Assembly (NCBI RefSeq): GCF_004210375.1
Contig: NC_134829.1
Coordinates: forward strand, 52,878,107-52,942,106
Length of the DNA: 64,000 nt
Reading direction: 5' to 3'
From: Tachypleus tridentatus
Taxonomy: Eukaryota > Arthropoda > Merostomata > Xiphosura > Limulidae
The position numbers and the translations under genes are program-made. The notes beneath the pieces are model-generated. The model did not search any database. It was not told where the DNA came from and saw nothing but the letters and a program-made list of their open reading frames with translations. Position 1 is the first letter of the stretch, and each line of letters starts with the position of its first letter. Below are positions 59,481 through 64,000 of this stretch, in pieces.

Positions 59481-61229
59481 ATCATAGATAAATAATTAAT
59501 GACTCGAGTGACAATTATTATAAAAATAATAAACGTAATGTGGACTCAAAATATACACCTTTAAGTTACAAATACGAAAATAATTAGTTTTTCTACGTCA
59601 TAAATCTAAGGAAGTGCACTGAACATAACGTTTACAGTCCTGAATAATTAGTGTAGTATCGTCTCACGATCATGAGCTATGTTAATTATTACGGCTAAAA
59701 GTTTATAAGATAACAAATGATTTTTTTTATCTTCTTCTCGTACGTATAAGAAATGGAATCACGTTTGGCTTTTCATAAATAAAGAAGTTTTTATATTTAC
59801 ATCAATCGTTCTTTCTTTCGTGTTTCTTTTTCTTTACTTCAACTTTAAAAATTCCTGCCTAACGTTCATCAGCCTTTAACCAAGTGACACTGGTCTCCAT
59901 TTATATCACTCTGTTACCAAAGTATTGTGTAAGAAATGTTTGTTACACGTTCGTTACCCTTCAGAAAGAACCGCACTCTGGATTCAGAAGCGAGACATTT
60001 GTGACCAAAGTATTTACCAACGAAGTCTTAAGAACATTTCATTCTCTTGAGACGTTTACGTCGTCTTATCTTTCATTAACCTTAAATCAACAAACGTGAG
60101 GTAGAATTGGTTTTATATACGTTGTAGACCTATCACTATGGTTACCTCTCTTCATGTACCGGTCATTTGTTTTTTCTACAAAATTGTGTTGGAATATTTC
60201 GTGTACTGATATCACAGGTTTCTTACTAACCAATGTTATTAACCTGAGTGACACCGTCGATAACACGAATACCCAGATATTGATTATTGTAGTGTAAACA
60301 GTGTAGGTAGAGAATCGTACATCCTGGAGTTTATTACCAAACATGAAGTACAATAGAAACGGCTCAACTCCTGAAAGATATGAAATAGCTATTTATACAA
60401 ACATTCTTATATATATATTTCTAATAAATATACGTTCTACAGAGGCGCAAATTTATTTAATGTTTTCTAACTTATGAAACCAATCAGTTGTATTTGATGT
60501 TATTACGCTGACACGAAAAGTAATATGACTGATTTCAAACGATAAAGTTTGAGATGAGTCTTTGACCTTCCTTGATATATGTCATTAATTCCTAGTCTCC
60601 TGGTTAATATCTACTGGACCTTTAAGTCTTTGTATTGTAAAACAAACATATAGATAGTCTGTTTGTATTTTAAAACACAACTACATTGGACTACCTGCTT
60701 CGTCCACCTCAGGTAATACAACCCCGAAACTTAGGCTTTGCATTATGTTAGATTTCCACTGTTCCATTAGACAACGAAGTCTGGATGGTAAGGGATAAGG
60801 CGTCTACGTGGGCAATGCGCGCTTGACTCGCAAACTGTGTGCTGTGGGTGGTAATCCCCGTCACATCAAATTTGTTCCTCCTTCAAAAATTCCATTAGTG
60901 TCTCACTGCAAAATTAATAACAGCTAACGTAGATAATCTTTGAATAGCCTAACGAGAAATTGTTAATAAACCAAACGCAATGACGATCTATGGTTTGCAG
61001 TCTAAGAAACAAAACGGTATATGTTACTAGATTGCAAAACCATTTCATAAAATGGATAACATGAATTTACACAACATAAAATGATTTTCTCTGACAGATG
61101 CGTTATGATCAGTTCTGTTAAAAAGGAATTCGCTGTATGAGTTTCTGTGATATGGTGAGCATTGCACGTTCAATTTTACTTACTTTATATTCCAATCACT
61201 ATAGTAGATACACTGATTGAAGATATTTA
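59481..61229. other. Spacer with degraded SINE traces
   Basis: No supportable gene. Around 60,650-60,770 the order CACAACTACATTGGACTACC then TACAACCCCGAAACTTAGGC looks like a decayed SINE family 2 copy. Around 60,795-60,965 GGATAAGGCG and GGTAATCCCCGTCACATCAA look like a decayed family 1 head. Two open frames at 59,884-60,353 overlap on opposite strands and have no domain. Confidence 0.35.
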
Positions 61230-61904
61230 AGGTGAATACCTAATTTACCCTAAACTTTCATTTTTAAAATTAGACGTTTCTTTGTGTGTTTTGCAGAATG
61301 AATTCGGAATCTAATGTTAAAAATATAGTAGATAAAAGTAGATTTACTCTTTGTGTGGTTTAAAGTGGTGTAAATAAAAATTAAAAATACAATATTTAAC
61401 ACGCTTGGAAATAGCTTATTGGATCTCCACACTGAAAGGACCTCAAATTATTTTATCTATTTGGAATGCGTTTCAAATAAGTACGCGTAAACATAAGATA
61501 AAAACTGGACTATAAAACACAATCTGACATCCAATTTTTTTTAATCAGGTAAGATGAAGTCTTTTATCATATTTAATGATTTAAATAAGATGTCATCTCT
61601 CTTTCAAACTAGGTATACGTTTTTTTTCAGATTCCTGAAAGTTAATGGGTTCATGAAAACATGTTTTGTGGTTACTATTACAATATTGTAGAAAAAACTA
61701 GTTTGTGGTATTTTATTATTATCTCTCTTTTTTGTGTGTCAGTTAAATCAACCAATAGAAAAGGTTAGCAAAGTAATTTTGTTTTTGAATGCAGTTCGTT
61801 ACACTTTTGTAATTGTTTAGAGGGCACTAGACAGTAACTCGATGTTTTAGAACAAATTGCGTAAAAATATGGATTCTATTTCAACGCTCGACTGATCCAA
61901 GGGA

Positions 61905-61938
61905 TATATAAATGCTAGAAAGAAGGGACTGAACATCA
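61905..61938 (+). promoter_or_regulatory. Core promoter of glycine-rich gene 4
   Basis: TATATAAAT at 61,905-61,913, then ATCACAC about 30 bases on, then ATG at 61,963. Same as gene 3. Confidence 0.7.
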
Positions 61939-61962
61939 CACTTCCATTTGAAGAAACCAACA

Positions 61963-62748
61963 ATGAAGGTGAGTTGTGTACACTTCCATTGTTACCATAG
62001 AAACAAGATAAACTCGTCAGATCGAGGGAATCTGAACGGATCTTTTATCTAATGTATTTCGTGTTTAGTTCTTCATAAGTAATGAGTTTTCATTGTGTAA
62101 TAAAACGAATATTCGTTGATACAATAAGTACGGTTAACCATAACAAGATTTGTTTACATCGATTTATATTATGATGACAGTAAAGTAATTGTTGATTCAG
62201 TTAAAACATTCATTTATCGTGAAGACGAGTCAGTGTTAATCGTCAAATATTATATCTATTCATAAAGCTTTATAAAACAATCTATTTTTATATCTATCAA
62301 TAAAAGTATGACATAACCTTATAAGAATTATAAATATGTTGGTTTTGAATCTCGCTAGGTCTACACCGTTTTCTCCCTCGGTCTTCTACTTCTAGCAGCT
62401 TGTGCTGAGGAACAACCACGAGCTAGCAAAGCTGACGATTTAAGAGCTGATGCTACAGGTTATAGTGGTGGTGGATATGGTGGTGGAGGATACGGTGGTG
62501 GTGGATACGGCTTAGGCGGATTTGGCGGTGGTGGATATGGTGGTGGTGTTGCAGGTTTGGCTCTACTAGCTGTTCCCATTCGTCTAGGAGCTGGTGGTGG
62601 CTATGGTAGAGGCATCGGTGGCTTTAGGGGTGGAATTGGAGGATATGGAGGTGGAATTGGAGGGTATGGAGGTGGTATTGGTGGATATGGAGGTGGCATC
62701 GGCGGTTTTGGAGGCAAATATGGTGGTGGAGGCTATGGCCATCATTAG
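61963..62748 (+). CDS. Secreted glycine-rich protein 4 (intact member of the right pair)
   Basis: Exon 1 is 61,963-61,968 (M-K), the intron 61,969-62,358, and exon 2 runs 62,359-62,748 with TAG as its last codon. The product is 131 residues. It has a signal peptide MKVYTVFSLGLLLLAACA (likely cut after Ala18), a linker EEQPRASKADDLRADAT, then GYSGGGYGGGGYGG-type repeats. The hydrophobic island LALLAVPIRL is at 69-78, GGIGGYGG repeats follow, and it ends GYGHH. The DDL.A.A.GYGG and LLA.PI motifs tie it to genes 1 and 2. The intact frame beside the shifted gene 3 shows the original C-terminus. Likely an extracellular structural (cuticle-type) or haemocyte glycine-rich protein; the sequence cannot separate these. 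Exon joins are inferred from GTGAGT and GCTAG sites conserved in both copies. Confidence 0.85.
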
Positions 62749-62808
62749 CAGGTGCTATTTTAAATTCACTTTTGGAATAGGAAAATGTTTTAACCGAATA
62801 TCTTAATA

Positions 62809-62814
62809 ATAAAG
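62809..62814 (+). promoter_or_regulatory. Poly(A) signal of gene 4
   Basis: AATAAA about 60 bases after the stop, at the same place as in gene 3. A second candidate lies near 63,158 behind a conserved CTTTTTCAG acceptor-like site. Confidence 0.5.
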
Positions 62815-63704
62815 AATTGACAATAAATATTTATACATCCACATAACTATAATAACAATAAATTTCAACTTTCTAGAACAAACTGTTTCTTTATGTGACA
62901 TATTTTAGTCTGTATAATAAAACAAATCAACGTTGATATGAAGAATGTGCAATCGAATGAGTAAATATCACCATATAGCTTTATGTCCTCAAGAATTATC
63001 AAAGTAATTCTTGGTAGGGATAATTATAACTTCGGCATAATATTTTGTTATGATTTAACAAACCTGTTTATAGAATAATCACCAATTGAACTCAGTCTTT
63101 TTCAGATGCATCGCTGTGAAAGACATCTTATAGATTCGTTTGGAAAGAAATTATTCCAATAAACGAGGAAGTACAGTTCGTATTTATGGAAATATAACGT
63201 AAATGGTGGTGAACAGACAAGACTATCAACACAGCATTAGTTACAAACAAAAGAACCCAGGAATCTATTATCAAATCTATTCACGTGTTGACAGATGATA
63301 AAGGCAGATTAATGAAAGACTTTATGTAATAAAAGTAACAGGAACATTTATTAACGTCCACTAATTTTGTATGATATTTCAGTAAATTCTTAAAACAATT
63401 AAATAAGTTTTTGTGTACTTAAGATCTCTGTATTTTGTTTTAGTATTTTTATGGTAAATAAAGGTGCTTTTGATCAATATTTTTCTTTCTTTATAATTTT
63501 CCATTCGTAGAATCAGATTTGATCCAATACAAACAAATAACTAGAATATAACTTATACTACTTCCAATGTGCTTGTTACAACATTGGATTTTTTTCGACA
63601 ACCTATTCTAGGCGTACGTGGTATAATACTACACTACATCGTCTAAAACCATCTTTAGAATGACATATAATATCTCTGAATTATTTAAAATCAATGTCTT
63701 TTAC

Positions 63705-63980
63705 ACCTGCTTGATACAACACTGTTTTATATAGAACCACATTTAAACGTTTGACCTACAACACTCCATTATATGAAAACTTCTTTTATACCTGCTTGAT
63801 ACAACACTGTTTTATATAGAACCACATTTAAACGTTTGACCTACAACACTCCATTATATGAAAACTTCTTTTATACCTGCTTGATACAACACTGTTTTAT
63901 ATAGAACCACATTTAAACGTTTGACCTACAACACTCCATTATATGAAAACTTCTTTTCGCCCGCTTGATACAACACTGGG
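63705..63980 (+). repeat. 85-bp tandem array (3 full units plus a partial)
   Basis: ACCTGCTTGATACAACACTG begins units at 63,705, 63,790 and 63,875, and a variant partial unit (CCGCTTGATAC) begins near 63,960. The partner region at 57,421 has one full unit and a partial, so this array expanded after the duplication. Confidence 0.95.
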
Positions 63981-64000
63981 ATACTTCCAAAGAAACATTC

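Larger units (their letters stand above)
61230..64000 (+). repeat. Tandem segmental duplication, copy D (contains glycine-rich gene 4, runs off the window)
   Basis: Partner of 55,000-57,560. Differences include an extra segment of about 47 bases in the gene 4 intron (about 62,217-62,263) and expansion of the 85-bp unit near the end. The match is still running at base 64,000. Confidence 0.9.

Overview
The window looks like animal nuclear DNA. It is AT-rich, its genes are small and split by GT-AG introns with TATA boxes and AATAAA signals, and it carries tRNA-derived SINEs and mariner-type DNA transposons. The style of the main SINE family and the secreted Gly/Tyr-rich proteins suggest an arthropod, most likely a chelicerate such as a horseshoe crab. 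That assignment rests on recollection of the SINE family, not on a search.

Only four protein genes can be supported. All encode small secreted glycine-rich proteins, in two tandem pairs. The left pair (about 1.47-3.59 kb and 9.59-11.61 kb) encodes 227- and 217-residue proteins in three exons; the TAA stop is the first codon of exon 3. The right pair (about 55.7-56.9 kb and 61.96-62.8 kb) encodes shorter proteins. All four share a signal peptide, an acidic linker ending DDL(Q/R)A(E/D)A(S/T)GYGG, and a hydrophobic LLA(I/V)PI block inside the glycine-rich part, so they form one family. The first gene of the right pair has a one-base insertion that converts its tail from Gly-rich to Trp/Arg-rich.

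The dominant feature is a roughly 29.2-kb satellite array at 13,636-42,830. It is made of about 830 head-to-tail copies of a 35-bp monomer. The centre is strongly homogenised and the edges are divergent, with multi-monomer higher-order blocks at the right edge. The main monomer variants all keep a short hairpin if G-U pairing is allowed. The array separates the two gene pairs.

The rest is repeat-rich non-coding DNA. It holds two 907-bp mariner elements with what looks like the same internal deletion (about 5 kb and 43.3 kb), at least six good copies of a tRNA-derived SINE, several copies of a shorter second SINE with a related 3' tail, and at least nine smaller tandem arrays (units of 29, 31, 35, 46, 53, 57, 74, 75 and 85 bp). 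The other open frames are short, often lack an ATG, and resemble nothing I recognise.
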